NCBI RefSeq assembly: GCF_009737085.1
Contig: NZ_WOVL01000010.1
Coordinates: 119,519 to 183,518, forward strand
Length of the DNA stretch: 64,000 bases
Reading direction: 5' to 3'
Origin: Paenibacillus sp. NEAU-GSW1
GTDB taxonomy: Bacteria > Bacillota > Bacilli > Paenibacillales > Paenibacillaceae
Both the position numbers and the translations under genes were made by a program. Below, one piece after another: positions 19,366-27,608 of this stretch; the stretch's first letter is position 1, and each line of letters starts with the position of its first letter. The notes under the pieces were generated by a model. It made no database searches and was not told the origin of the DNA. It saw nothing but the letters and a program-made list of their open reading frames with translations.

Positions 19366-20315
19366 ACGAGAAACAAGTGCATAAATTCGTTCATCGCTAT
19401 TTGGAGGCGACGCAATGCTCCATTATTGAAAAATCGCCAGCCCATATTACCGTAAAGCTGTCGCCGAGCGCAGACCGCGAGCTGACAAATCGTCCCTATT
19501 ACTGGAGTTTTGTCGATCGAACCGGCGAGCCACCTGAAACGATGACTTTTCTGTTCGTTACCGATACCCAGAAGTACGACATGATCACCGCAGCCAAAAG
19601 CTCCAGTCAAACGGAGCGCAATGAAGCTGCTTCACCCGAGGAAGCAGCTGCCAACGCGGCGCTTGGCCGAACGCTCGGCTTCGTTCCGAACCATTTTACG
19701 GCCAATGTACGATTGCCGCGCGAGGATTTATACTTCGGCTCCCGCAGGCTTGAACAACTTTTTACGGCGGCCAGAACGTCCGGAAGCTACGTCAACTTAT
19801 TCCAGGAACCGGATAGACGGGCAAACAATCCGTTCCAATCTACGCCGTATACCGCATGGCTTGGCGTCAACATGCGCGTAGAATTCGCTTGCGATATGAA
19901 ACGCGAGGAAATTTACAGCTATGGCATTTCTTTAGCCACAGGCCATCTGGTTGAGCATTTTCAAGATCGGCTGCAGGAGATTAAATTAACGCCTAGACTC
20001 CCTTCCAACGTTCATGTAACCAAAAACGGCCTGACGCTTGCCAGAGCGCTGAATATCATCGAGCAATCGCTGGAGCGAAAGCTTAAAGGCTATGATTACA
20101 GCTGGGCCGTCGGCGCCGCTGCCCGGCTGGATGAAGAGCTGCTCCGCATCAAAAGTTACTATGAACCGCTTATTCAATCGGCGACAGAGGAAACGAAATC
20201 GGCAGTTGAAGAGCAATACCGCCAGCGGCAAGCGGAAATTAAATGGCAATACGAGCCGCGGGTGACTGCATCCGCCATAAATTGCGGCATCTTTCATCTC
20301 GAGGGCATCGATTAG
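19362..20315 (+). CDS. yqhG: YqhG-family protein
   Basis: A 317-residue soluble protein with no catalytic motif I can name. The N-terminus MNEKQVHKFVHRYLEATQC and the central NHFTANVRLPREDLYFGSRRLEQLF region match Bacillus YqhG. The C-terminal third is rich in charged helices and ends with a Glu/Gln-rich stretch (ESATEETKSAVEEQYRQR-like). Its constant pairing with the YqhH helicase, here with an ATGA overlap and an AGGAGG for its own start, suggests the two work together. The function is unknown. Confidence 0.82.
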   Translation: MNEKQVHKFVHRYLEATQCSIIEKSPAHITVKLSPSADRELTNRPYYWSFVDRTGEPPETMTFLFVTDTQKYDMITAAKSSSQTERNEAASPEEAAANAALGRTLGFVPNHFTANVRLPREDLYFGSRRLEQLFTAARTSGSYVNLFQEPDRRANNPFQSTPYTAWLGVNMRVEFACDMKREEIYSYGISLATGHLVEHFQDRLQEIKLTPRLPSNVHVTKNGLTLARALNIIEQSLERKLKGYDYSWAVGAAARLDEELLRIKSYYEPLIQSATEETKSAVEEQYRQRQAEIKWQYEPRVTASAINCGIFHLEGID

Positions 20316-20478
20316 CGGCAATCAGACTTCATTCGCAACAATCCGGCAAAAAAAGAGTGTGACTAAACGCCGCAATCGCGACAGCAATCAACAGCCTTCT
20401 GCGCGCTTGTCCTCTACAATAAATACAACAAGCAAAATAATAAAGGCAGTTTTTGTCTGCCGATGAAAAGGGTGACTA

Positions 20479-21399
20479 TTGTTGCGAAAATGGATAAGAA
20501 CGCTGCTCTGTTCAACGATTGCTGTCGCGATTGTTATGTCTCCGACGGCCGCGCATGCGACTTCCCCTTCCAATATTCAAGCCGATGTCTCGTTTTCTGA
20601 CAAAGCATTGCAAAGCTGGATCGATCAGTTGGCTGAACAGCCGGGATTCGAAGCCTGGAAGGGAGCATATGCAGAACAAACGCCGCTTGGACCCGGAACG
20701 CATAGCTGGCTTGCGCTTATTAAGCAAAAACCAGAAGGAAATACAGTCGGATACGCGGTCATTCATGCCGCGCAGGACGGCGGCTTCACGATAGGGGAAT
20801 ATGGCATTGGCCAATATTTATACGATAAGCAAACGCTGCTTCCGTATTTAGAAGGGGATAAAGCAACATTATCGCAAAAACAGCCGGAAATTCGGTATAT
20901 CCATCCTTTGCTTGCTGTTTGGCGGACAAGCTCGAAATCAGCCGATGAAGTCGAATATAACGACGCCATGAGCGGAGAACAGCTGCCTTTAGAGGATGAA
21001 GTCTGGACTAAAGCGGCAAAAAAAGAAGAACAGCTTCTCGCTGCTCTTCCTCAATTGCTTCTATCCGATTCCGATGCTGCTGCGCCTACGATGCTCGCTT
21101 CAGCTGCAAATCCGTCCTTTGATCCTTATGGCAAATTATCTTGGCTCACAGGCGATACCCCGCTTGCAGCAAGCAAAGACGATATTTCGAAGGTGCTGTA
21201 CAGGCTCAAAGCGAAAAAACCTTTGCAATATACAGCCGAGAGATACGACGGCAAAATGCGGTATGTCTGGTCCGTAACCGGCTTCCACAGCTGGGAAGGA
21301 GGCACCTCCTATGCCGCGCTTGAATCCGACGAATGGAGCGGGAGCAAACGTTTTATTCCGATTCAGCTGCTTGCGGAACTAGGCGCTTTTTATCGGTAA
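20479..21399 (+). CDS. Secreted protein of unknown function
   Basis: A 306-residue protein with a classic Sec signal peptide: MLRKWIR, a hydrophobic core of about 15 residues, and a likely cleavage after AHA (about residue 27). The mature part has no recognised motif; it is acidic and moderately rich in Trp, Tyr and Gly, with IGEYGIGQYLY and VGYAVIHAAQDGGF reminiscent of small beta-structured domains. The start is one of two adjacent TTG codons (20479 or 20482) behind AAAGGG. It lies between yqhG and yqzE, the place held by the small secreted YqzG in Bacillus, but I cannot show homology. Its last 47 bases overlap the end of yqzE on the other strand. Confidence 0.72.
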   Translation: MLRKWIRTLLCSTIAVAIVMSPTAAHATSPSNIQADVSFSDKALQSWIDQLAEQPGFEAWKGAYAEQTPLGPGTHSWLALIKQKPEGNTVGYAVIHAAQDGGFTIGEYGIGQYLYDKQTLLPYLEGDKATLSQKQPEIRYIHPLLAVWRTSSKSADEVEYNDAMSGEQLPLEDEVWTKAAKKEEQLLAALPQLLLSDSDAAAPTMLASAANPSFDPYGKLSWLTGDTPLAASKDDISKVLYRLKAKKPLQYTAERYDGKMRYVWSVTGFHSWEGGTSYAALESDEWSGSKRFIPIQLLAELGAFYR

Positions 21400-21592
21400 T
21401 ATGATGCTCTTCGACGTTTCTTTTCCAGAGCAGCAAGCTCATTGCCCCTACGCCGAACCATCGCGTCAGCCAATGCTCTCGTCCTGCTTTGGCCATCGCT
21501 CGCTTGAGCTTTCGCTCCGACCGCGGAGTCTCTATATATTGAACCAACTGTACGGTCATGTATTGAATCAGTTCACTGCCGCCTTTTGCCAT
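21353..21592 (-). CDS. yqzE: YqzE-family small protein
   Basis: A 79-residue protein with the YqzE pattern: LIQYMTVQLVQYIETPRSERKLKR, a basic helix, then WLTRWFGVGAMSLLLWKR. In Bacillus yqzE lies beside the comG competence operon and the yqhG/yqhH region. That is consistent with the neighbours here, although comG is absent. The role is unknown. The frame is open from 21646, but the GAGGTGA and two adjacent ATG codons (21595 and 21592) place the start there. The stop side overlaps the convergent secreted-protein gene by 47 bases. Confidence 0.72.
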   Translation of the reverse strand: MAKGGSELIQYMTVQLVQYIETPRSERKLKRAMAKAGREHWLTRWFGVGAMSLLLWKRNVEEHHITDKKRLVPQAAESE

Positions 21593-21832
21593 CATTCTCA
21601 CCTCGTCATTCGATTTGTTAAAATATAAGGTTTTATAAGTTTTCACTTATAAATACGCTTATATTTCAACGCGAAACGAAACTCCGCCGACGCCGCAAGT
21701 GTACGGCGAAACCGTTTCTGCTTGCTAAAAGTTTGCCCTGCTTCTTCCGTTCATAAACGTGTATGAGTTTTCCTCCAATAAGCCACGATAATAGCAATCA
21801 GCGCTTATATATGGTGAGCTTAAAAAGGAGTG

Positions 21833-21853
21833 ACTTTGAGCTCAGCTCAAAGT
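21833..21853. repeat. CTTTGAG/CTCAAAG palindrome
   Basis: Perfect 10-bp arms (actttgagct and agctcaaagt) around one central C, in the leader of the amidase gene. The arms share ACTTTGAG with the tandem repeat upstream of spoVAC. Confidence 0.6.
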
Positions 21854-21876
21854 ACTGATGTCAGGAGGAGTTTGTT

Positions 21877-22593
21877 TTGTTTAAAATTTGGCGGCTTGCA
21901 GCAGCGCTTTTCCTGCTGCCTGTATGTGCGATTGAGGCGGCTGCAGCGCCGGACACGGCTGCTGAACAACAGCCCCGGCATTCATCAAACGACAGCGGCT
22001 GGACGATGCCTTCCGCAATCGTCCTTATTGATGCCGGCCATGGCGGCATTGATGGAGGGGCGACGGCGGATTCCGTGCTTGAAAAGGATATTAACCTCGC
22101 TATCGCCCAAAAGCTTTATTTGCTGCTGAACAGCCAAGGCATTCCAGCTGTGTTGAACAGGACTGGCGACTACGCGCTTAGCGACGACAATCGCTGGCAT
22201 ATTTCCGGTTCCCGGCATCGGCGCGACCTGTCGCAGCGAAGGCAGCTTACCGAGGAAATCGAAACGCAGCTGCTAGTCAGCCTCCATGTCAATTGGACCA
22301 AAAACCGCACAAAAAGCGGCCCGCTCGTCCTTCATCAAGGAAGCGGCGAAAGCGCGTTGCTCGCCTTTTGCATTCAAGACACATTAAACCGGCAGCAGCA
22401 AACTTCTTTCCTGCCGCGCGAAGGGAAACCATTTTATTTGCTTCGCAGAGTCGATCAGCCAGCGGTTATCGTAGAGATGGGCTTTATTAGCAATGAAAGC
22501 GACCGGGCGATGCTGACCGATCCGCGCCAGCAGCTTCGCGTCGCCGCAGCTATCGCCTCAGGGATTCGGCAATACAAATGGGTCACCCGGTGA
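21877..22593 (+). CDS. N-acetylmuramoyl-L-alanine amidase, CwlD-like
   Basis: A 238-residue Amidase_3 protein with an N-terminal signal or anchor helix (IWRLAAALFLLPVCAIEAAAA). The zinc site is complete: His in IDAGHGGIDGGA, Glu in LEKDINLAIA, His in LVSLHVNW, and the catalytic Glu in VIVEMGFISNESD. Length and layout match CwlD, which removes the peptide from muramic acid so that PdaA can form muramic-delta-lactam in spore cortex. A polysaccharide deacetylase-like gene converges from the other side. The TTG start has GGAGGAG 7 bases upstream. Vegetative cell-wall amidases of the same family cannot be excluded. Confidence 0.82.
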   Translation: MFKIWRLAAALFLLPVCAIEAAAAPDTAAEQQPRHSSNDSGWTMPSAIVLIDAGHGGIDGGATADSVLEKDINLAIAQKLYLLLNSQGIPAVLNRTGDYALSDDNRWHISGSRHRRDLSQRRQLTEEIETQLLVSLHVNWTKNRTKSGPLVLHQGSGESALLAFCIQDTLNRQQQTSFLPREGKPFYLLRRVDQPAVIVEMGFISNESDRAMLTDPRQQLRVAAAIASGIRQYKWVTR

Positions 22594-23391
22594 AGATGGA
22601 AGCATAGCAGCCGCTTTTACAAATTGAACTTGAGCGCCGGATTGCATCGCCGGAATAGACTGCCGCAGCACTGCGGCGGTCTTTTTGCCTGGAGGCCCGA
22701 CATGCCCGATCACGACGCAATACTCATGACTTTCCAGATGCTTGCGGACAACGCCGATCTGCTTGGAAATATGCGCTTCTGTATAGATGTCATCGAGAAA
22801 CACGTCATTGGATACGAGCGGAACGCCGAGCTCCTTCGTTACTTTTGGCACAACCGTTTTGAAAGTCGTTCGGCTGTCGAGAAAAAACAGCCCCCGCTCC
22901 TTGCATACGCCAATAACGATGCGCATGACACGCTCATCCGCAGTAACTCTCGAGCCCATATGGTTATTCATCCCGACCGCATAAGGCACCGCATCAATCG
23001 CGGCTTCCACTCTGCTGCGAATTTCGGCATCGCTTAAATCTGTCGTTATCGCGCCTGGCCCCAGCCAAGACTTCAAGCCCCGGTTCGGCTCCATCGGCAT
23101 ATGGACGATTACGTCATGACCGAGCCGGTGCGCTTCTTCGGCATCCCGTTTCGTCGTCGGCATAAACGGCATGACCGCTACTGTAAATTTAACTGGAAGC
23201 TTCAGCATTTCCTCTGTTCCGTCCATATCGTTGCCGAAGTCGTCAATTACAATCGCAATTTGGCGATTGCTCGCCGAAGATTCCGAAGGCGCGCTTGCCG
23301 CAACTTGACCGTCTCCTCCGCCAGCATAGAGCAGAAGCACTGCCGCCCCCGCCAGCAGCAATCCGTACATTTTTTTGCCGTTCCCTTTCAC
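22558..23391 (-). CDS. Divergent polysaccharide deacetylase (YibQ type)
   Basis: A 277-residue exported protein: N-terminal hydrophobic anchor (MYGLLLAGAAVLLLYAGGG), then a NodB-like barrel. The divergent family pattern is clear: IAIVIDDFGNDMDGTEEMLKLPVKFTVAVMPFMP, the HDVIVHMPMEP block, GMNNHMGSRVT, and LFFLDSRTTF. The metal-binding His/Asp set of classical deacetylases is partly retained (D-D, HMPMEP, NNHMGS). The substrate is unknown; a cell-wall polysaccharide is likely. The 3' end overlaps the CwlD-like gene by 36 bases on the opposite strand. Confidence 0.85.
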   Translation of the reverse strand: MKGNGKKMYGLLLAGAAVLLLYAGGGDGQVAASAPSESSASNRQIAIVIDDFGNDMDGTEEMLKLPVKFTVAVMPFMPTTKRDAEEAHRLGHDVIVHMPMEPNRGLKSWLGPGAITTDLSDAEIRSRVEAAIDAVPYAVGMNNHMGSRVTADERVMRIVIGVCKERGLFFLDSRTTFKTVVPKVTKELGVPLVSNDVFLDDIYTEAHISKQIGVVRKHLESHEYCVVIGHVGPPGKKTAAVLRQSIPAMQSGAQVQFVKAAAMLPSSPGDPFVLPNP

Positions 23392-23504
23392 CGGACAAAC
23401 ACTCCTTCTTCATATGACTGCCAGCAAGCAGTCGGTATCGTTTCCCTTCATTGTTTGTCCATTCGAGGGAAAATATGCTGAATATTTGAACTTTGCTCAA
23501 ACGC

Positions 23505-23534
23505 TTGACTCGCTTCCGCCCGGCATGCTACCAT
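23505..23534 (+). promoter_or_regulatory. Promoter of tRNA-Leu copy 1
   Basis: TTGACT (23505-23510) and TACCAT (23529-23534), 18-base spacer. The -35 and spacing are the same as for copy 2. Confidence 0.55.
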
Positions 23535-23553
23535 AGGGAACATATTATGATAT

Positions 23554-23640
23554 GCGGTCGTGGCGGAATTGGCAGACGCGCTAGATTCAGGTTCTAGTGG
23601 TGTAACAGCCGTGGAGGTTCGAGTCCTCTCGACCGCACCA
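23554..23640 (+). tRNA. tRNA-Leu (anticodon CAG), copy 1
   Basis: An 87-nt class II tRNA with a long variable arm. Acceptor GCGGTCG pairs with CGACCGC, the anticodon arm CTAGA-TTCAGGT-TCTAG has CAG at 23588-23590, and CCA is encoded. The sequence is identical to the copy at 27149-27235. Confidence 0.97.
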
Positions 23641-23655
23641 TACTTACAATTGACA

Positions 23656-23688
23656 AGAGGCTACCCTTATGGGAGAGCCTCTTTTTTC
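23656..23688 (+). terminator. Terminator of tRNA-Leu copy 1
   Basis: Stem agaggct (23656-23662) with agcctct (23676-23682), then six T. Confidence 0.85.
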
Positions 23689-23700
23689 GATTGCTCTCTC

Positions 23701-23952
23701 TATTCCTGCATTTCTGCACACTTCTTCGCTTTTGCAGCTTATGGCCTGGCATTTTTCACGTAGTTAAACCTGCAATTATGCAGTTTTTTCCGTTACCCTC
23801 TACACCTGACGGGTTAATTCCTGCAAAAGTACATCCTTTCCCCCTACTTTGTCGGATTTGGAGCAGCCAGACTATGCTATTCCTGCGCTTTTGCAGGCTT
23901 ACGGGCCATTCCCCTAATTCTCGGCCGAAAAACCTGCACATTAGCAGGTTTC
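23701..23952. repeat. Array of CCTGCA-type hairpin repeats
   Basis: The 400-bp gap after tRNA-Leu copy 1 holds no gene. Five self-complementary units of the form CCTGCA-N-TGCAGG (some degenerate) begin near 23705, 23768, 23819, 23881 and 23932. Their spacing alternates 63, 51, 62 and 51 bp, suggesting a duplicated ~114-bp unit. Confidence 0.65.
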
Positions 23953-24040
23953 GGGAGAACTGAACTCGAATAACTGCTTGCTCAACGGCGCGTTTTGCGG
24001 CGAGAATGCGGCATGCAAGGACCTCCCATACTACCCCCTC

Positions 24041-24385
24041 TTATCTCAGCGCGAGAAATCCCGTTATAAGCATGCCCGCGCCTATTCCAAAATGAACGCC
24101 CCTTGCCACCTGCCAAGGCATCAGCTTAACGAACAGTCCAATAAACAACCCGCCAATAATTGAAGCTACCGCCCCAATGAACCAGCCGACAACCGAATCC
24201 GATGACAAGTTAAACAGATTTGGCTTGAGCGCAAAGTCCGCCGCACCCATTCGCCGATAAACTTCCTTCGTCATATACAATCCGTAACCAATCGCTATAC
24301 AAGAAATGAGCCAGCATACGATAGCCAAAACACGATTTGTCCCACATCCTTCCCTATAAATCTCCCCTTCCCATTCCCGAACCAT
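24041..24385 (-). CDS. Small membrane protein of unknown function
   Basis: About 114 residues with three hydrophobic helices: VLAIVCWLISCIAIGYGLYM, VVGWFIGAVASIIGGLFIGLFV and VHFGIGAGMLITGFLAL. The sequence between helix 1 and 2 is short and polar. No family is recognised. The start is uncertain: the ATG at 24385 lacks a good ribosome binding site, and GGGGAG and AAGGAT further in would suit a non-ATG start nearer the first helix. A TATAAC-like promoter lies between this gene and the divergent carboxypeptidase. Confidence 0.6.
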   Translation of the reverse strand: MVREWEGEIYREGCGTNRVLAIVCWLISCIAIGYGLYMTKEVYRRMGAADFALKPNLFNLSSDSVVGWFIGAVASIIGGLFIGLFVKLMPWQVARGVHFGIGAGMLITGFLALR

Positions 24386-24431
24386 GCAACTATAATGGAC
24401 GTTATACCATAAAAAGGAAGGATGATATTCC

Positions 24432-25448
24432 TTGATCACTTATCCTATACTTGCACAAGGCGCCACGCTTGGCGTCACCGCCCCTTCTTCAGGAGCGCGT
24501 CCGACGGTGCATCACCTGCTCCATGAGGCGGACAAACGTCTAACAGCCAAAGGATACAAGGTCCGTTTCGGGGAAACGCCCTGGACGCAAAATAAAGTGC
24601 GGTCGGCTCATTCTTCCGTGCGCGCAGCCGAATTTCAAGCGATGATGCAAGATAAAAGCATAGATGTCATTATTCCGCCATGGGGCGGCGAGCTGCTAAT
24701 TGAAATGGTCGAGCACATCGACTTTTCGTCACTGCCTGCCAAATGGATCGTCGGGTATTCCGATGTCAGCCTGTTGCTGTTCACAGTTACGATAAAGACC
24801 GGCATTGCTACCGCACATGCGATGAATTTTATCGATTTGAGGGGCGAAACGTCAGATGAAACGACTGGCATGTGGGAATCGGTTCTATCGACAAAAACCG
24901 GCGGTACTGTCGCTCAGCATTCGTCGCAGCTCTATCAAAAGGAATGGACGCATGACAATCCTTCTCCGCATGTTTTCAATCTAACGGAGCAGACGGAATG
25001 GCGCACCGTTTCCGGCAATCCCGTCCGCGCTAAAGGGCGTTTGCTTGGCGGCTGTATCGACATTATCCGGCATGTGATCGGAACGCCATACGGCGATGTC
25101 CGCCATTTTCAATCCCATTTCATTCAGAATGAACCTATTGTCTGGTATTTGGAAAATTGCGAGCTAAACACAGCTGATTTGCGCCGTTCCTTGGTGCAAA
25201 TGAAGCTGGCGGGCTGGTTTGCCAATTGCTCGGCTATCCTGTTTGGAAGAAACGGAGTCGACAGCCCGTTTAACGGATACACGCATGAAGAGGTTTATGC
25301 GGAGTTAGCGGAAGAGCTGGACATTCCGATCGTCTACGATATCGATTGCGGTCATGTTCCGCCGCAAATGACGTTCATCAACGGAGCTTATGCGGAAATC
25401 GAAGTCCAGGACGGAAAGGGCACCGTCGTCCAACGGTTCAAAGGCTAG
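24432..25448 (+). CDS. LD-carboxypeptidase family protein (peptidase S66, MccF-like)
   Basis: A 338-residue serine peptidase of family S66. The catalytic triad is recognisable: Ser in IVGYSDVSLLLF, Glu in WYLENCELN, and His in DIDCGHVPPQ. The first conserved block, GVTAPSSGARP, and the middle GRLLGGCIDIIRHVIGTPYGD are also present. The length and the C-terminal PPQMTF form are closer to the MccF-like immunity branch, which cleaves peptide-nucleotide antibiotics, than to murein tetrapeptide LdcA, so either role is possible. The TTG start has AAGGAAGGAT upstream. The next gene, a GNAT, follows after a 21-base gap. Confidence 0.85.
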   Translation: MITYPILAQGATLGVTAPSSGARPTVHHLLHEADKRLTAKGYKVRFGETPWTQNKVRSAHSSVRAAEFQAMMQDKSIDVIIPPWGGELLIEMVEHIDFSSLPAKWIVGYSDVSLLLFTVTIKTGIATAHAMNFIDLRGETSDETTGMWESVLSTKTGGTVAQHSSQLYQKEWTHDNPSPHVFNLTEQTEWRTVSGNPVRAKGRLLGGCIDIIRHVIGTPYGDVRHFQSHFIQNEPIVWYLENCELNTADLRRSLVQMKLAGWFANCSAILFGRNGVDSPFNGYTHEEVYAELAEELDIPIVYDIDCGHVPPQMTFINGAYAEIEVQDGKGTVVQRFKG

Positions 25449-25469
25449 ACGATGAAAAAGGAGAAGCCT

Positions 25470-25922
25470 ATGAATATTAGAAAAAAAAGATTCGATGAGG
25501 AATACCCTATGAATCTTTTGCTGTTGGCTGATCCTTCTCAAAAGCTGGTTGAGGATTACATCCAAAGAGGCGAATGTTTCGTAACTGAAATGGATCATCA
25601 AATCGTTGGCGTTTATGTTCTGTTGCCTACAAGACCTGAAACAGTTGAACTGGTTAACGTAGCGGTAACAGAGGAAATGCATGGCCAAGGAATTGGGAAG
25701 CAATTAGTCTCACATGCTATCGAAACGGCTAGGTCGAATGGCTACAAGACCATAGAAGTGGGTACAGGAAACTCAGGCATGGGGCAATTAGCCCTTTACC
25801 AAAAATGCGGTTTTAGAATTGTTGGCATAGATTTTGATTTTTTCATTAGACATTACGCTGAAGCCATTTATGAGAACGGTATACCGTGCAGAGATATGAT
25901 TCGATTATCTCAGGATTTGTAG
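25470..25922 (+). CDS. GNAT-family N-acetyltransferase (YvbK-like)
   Basis: About 150 residues forming a single GNAT domain. Motif A, which binds the acetyl-CoA pyrophosphate, is VNVAVTEEMHGQGIGKQLVSHAIETA, and motif B is ALYQKCGFRIVGIDFDFF. The N-terminus, IRKKRFDEEYPMNLLLLADPS, resembles Bacillus YvbK. The acceptor is unknown. AAAGGAG lies 6 bases before ATG 25470; an ATG at 25452 overlaps this site and is rejected. It is probably cotranscribed with the LD-carboxypeptidase and is followed by a strong terminator. Confidence 0.85.
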   Translation: MNIRKKRFDEEYPMNLLLLADPSQKLVEDYIQRGECFVTEMDHQIVGVYVLLPTRPETVELVNVAVTEEMHGQGIGKQLVSHAIETARSNGYKTIEVGTGNSGMGQLALYQKCGFRIVGIDFDFFIRHYAEAIYENGIPCRDMIRLSQDL

Positions 25923-25950
25923 GGGAAAAGTTAGTTAAATATTAGCTAAT

Positions 25951-25985
25951 AAAAAAGAAGACGGCATCCAACGCCGTCTTCTTTG
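25951..25985. terminator. Bidirectional terminator
   Basis: A 9-bp stem (25957-25965 with 25973-25981) is flanked by A-run and T-run, between convergent GNAT and Rrf2 genes. Confidence 0.85.
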
Positions 25986-25992
25986 CGTTTGC

Positions 25993-26415
25993 TCACATTC
26001 GGCTGGCCAAATCGGTCGTCACCTGCTCCAATGTCTGTGAAGCAAGCTTGGCTTCAAGCGCAAGCTGCGCCTCCGAAAATACCGTTTCCAGCGATTGCTG
26101 AATATGTTTCCCGACGGAACAAGCCGGATTCGGCTTCTCATGAATGGCGAACAAATCCTCTTGGCCTTCCGACTGTACAGCACGGTAGATGTCCAGCATC
26201 GTAATTTGCGACGCGGGACGCGCAAGTGTTGCCCCGGCGACGCCGGGAGTCGTCAACAGCAGGCCCGCTTTGTTAAGCATGCCCATAAGCCGACGAATAA
26301 CGACCGCGTTCGTATTGACGCTGCCGGCAATATATTCTGAGGTCACGCGCAACCCCTTGGAAAGCTCAATCAAAGACAAGATGTGAACAGCTACGGCAAA
26401 CCGGTTGCTGGTCAT
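25993..26415 (-). CDS. Rrf2-family transcriptional regulator
   Basis: A 140-residue Rrf2 protein. The N-terminal winged helix reads FAVAVHILSLIELSKGLRVTSEYIAGSVNTNAVVIRRLMGMLNKAGLL. The C-terminal part has a single Cys (NPACSVG) instead of the three that ligate an Fe-S cluster in IscR and NsrR. It therefore resembles YwnA-type members that probably sense through that one Cys or not at all. Target genes are unknown. The preceding ribosome binding site is GGAGGGATG. Confidence 0.88.
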   Translation of the reverse strand: MTSNRFAVAVHILSLIELSKGLRVTSEYIAGSVNTNAVVIRRLMGMLNKAGLLLTTPGVAGATLARPASQITMLDIYRAVQSEGQEDLFAIHEKPNPACSVGKHIQQSLETVFSEAQLALEAKLASQTLEQVTTDLASRM

Positions 26416-26484
26416 TCCTCATCCCTCCTTGCAATAACTGCGCCTTTTACATGTAACGATTATAGGTACATGCCAAGCCCTTTG

Positions 26485-27120
<636 letters not shown>

Positions 27121-27148
27121 ACTTTTTGTTGACAAGACATATTGTCAT

Positions 27149-27235
27149 GCGGTCGTGGCGGAATTGGCAGACGCGCTAGATTCAGGTTCTAGTGGTGTAA
27201 CAGCCGTGGAGGTTCGAGTCCTCTCGACCGCACCA
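27149..27235 (+). tRNA. tRNA-Leu (anticodon CAG), copy 2
   Basis: Identical over all 87 bases to copy 1 at 23554-23640, with CCA encoded. The nine bases after it (tacttacaa) are also the same, and similar acatatt sequences precede both copies. Confidence 0.97.
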
Positions 27236-27250
27236 TACTTACAAACGCAA

Positions 27251-27280
27251 GGAAGCTGCTTAAGCAGCTTCCTTTTTTTT
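27251..27280 (+). terminator. Terminator of tRNA-Leu copy 2
   Basis: A perfect 11-bp stem (27251-27261 with 27262-27272, tight loop) then eight T. Confidence 0.9.
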
Positions 27281-27396
27281 CGGTTTCAAGCGTGGAAAAC
27301 GATCAAAAATGAAAGAAATATCCACAAATAACAAATAAACAGCAGATATCAAAGCGTTTTATAGTCAAAACGGCCGTTTTTGACGATAGAATCCAT

Positions 27397-27426
27397 TTGC
27401 AAGCGCTTTTATGGGCGGCATATAAT
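27397..27426 (+). promoter_or_regulatory. mdx promoter with a cre-like site
   Basis: TTGCAA (27397-27402) and TATAAT (27421-27426), 18-base spacer. The sequence TGCAAGCGCTTTTA over the -35 matches the catabolite-responsive element in 12 of 14 positions, which would give CcpA repression. Confidence 0.65.
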
Positions 27427-27492
27427 AAGGGCGTTACGAAGCTGAATCATGTAAATAACGAACAACAATATGAAGGCTATGTTACCTTTAGG

Positions 27493-27539
27493 GGTACAAC
27501 CTCGGCACTTTTTAGTGGCGGCGAGGTTGTGCCTCTTTT
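27493..27539 (+). terminator. Terminator-like hairpin in the mdxE leader
   Basis: A 12-bp stem (27493-27504 with 27522-27533, one G-U pair) with an inner gcac/gtgg extension, followed by TCTTTTTG. It lies between the promoter and the mdxE start, so it could attenuate transcription. Confidence 0.65.
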
Positions 27540-27608
27540 TGTTGTCCCCACATTTTTCAGCGGCTGTAATGGACCGGCAACAAAAATAGAAGAAGGGTGG
27601 TTTTTTTC

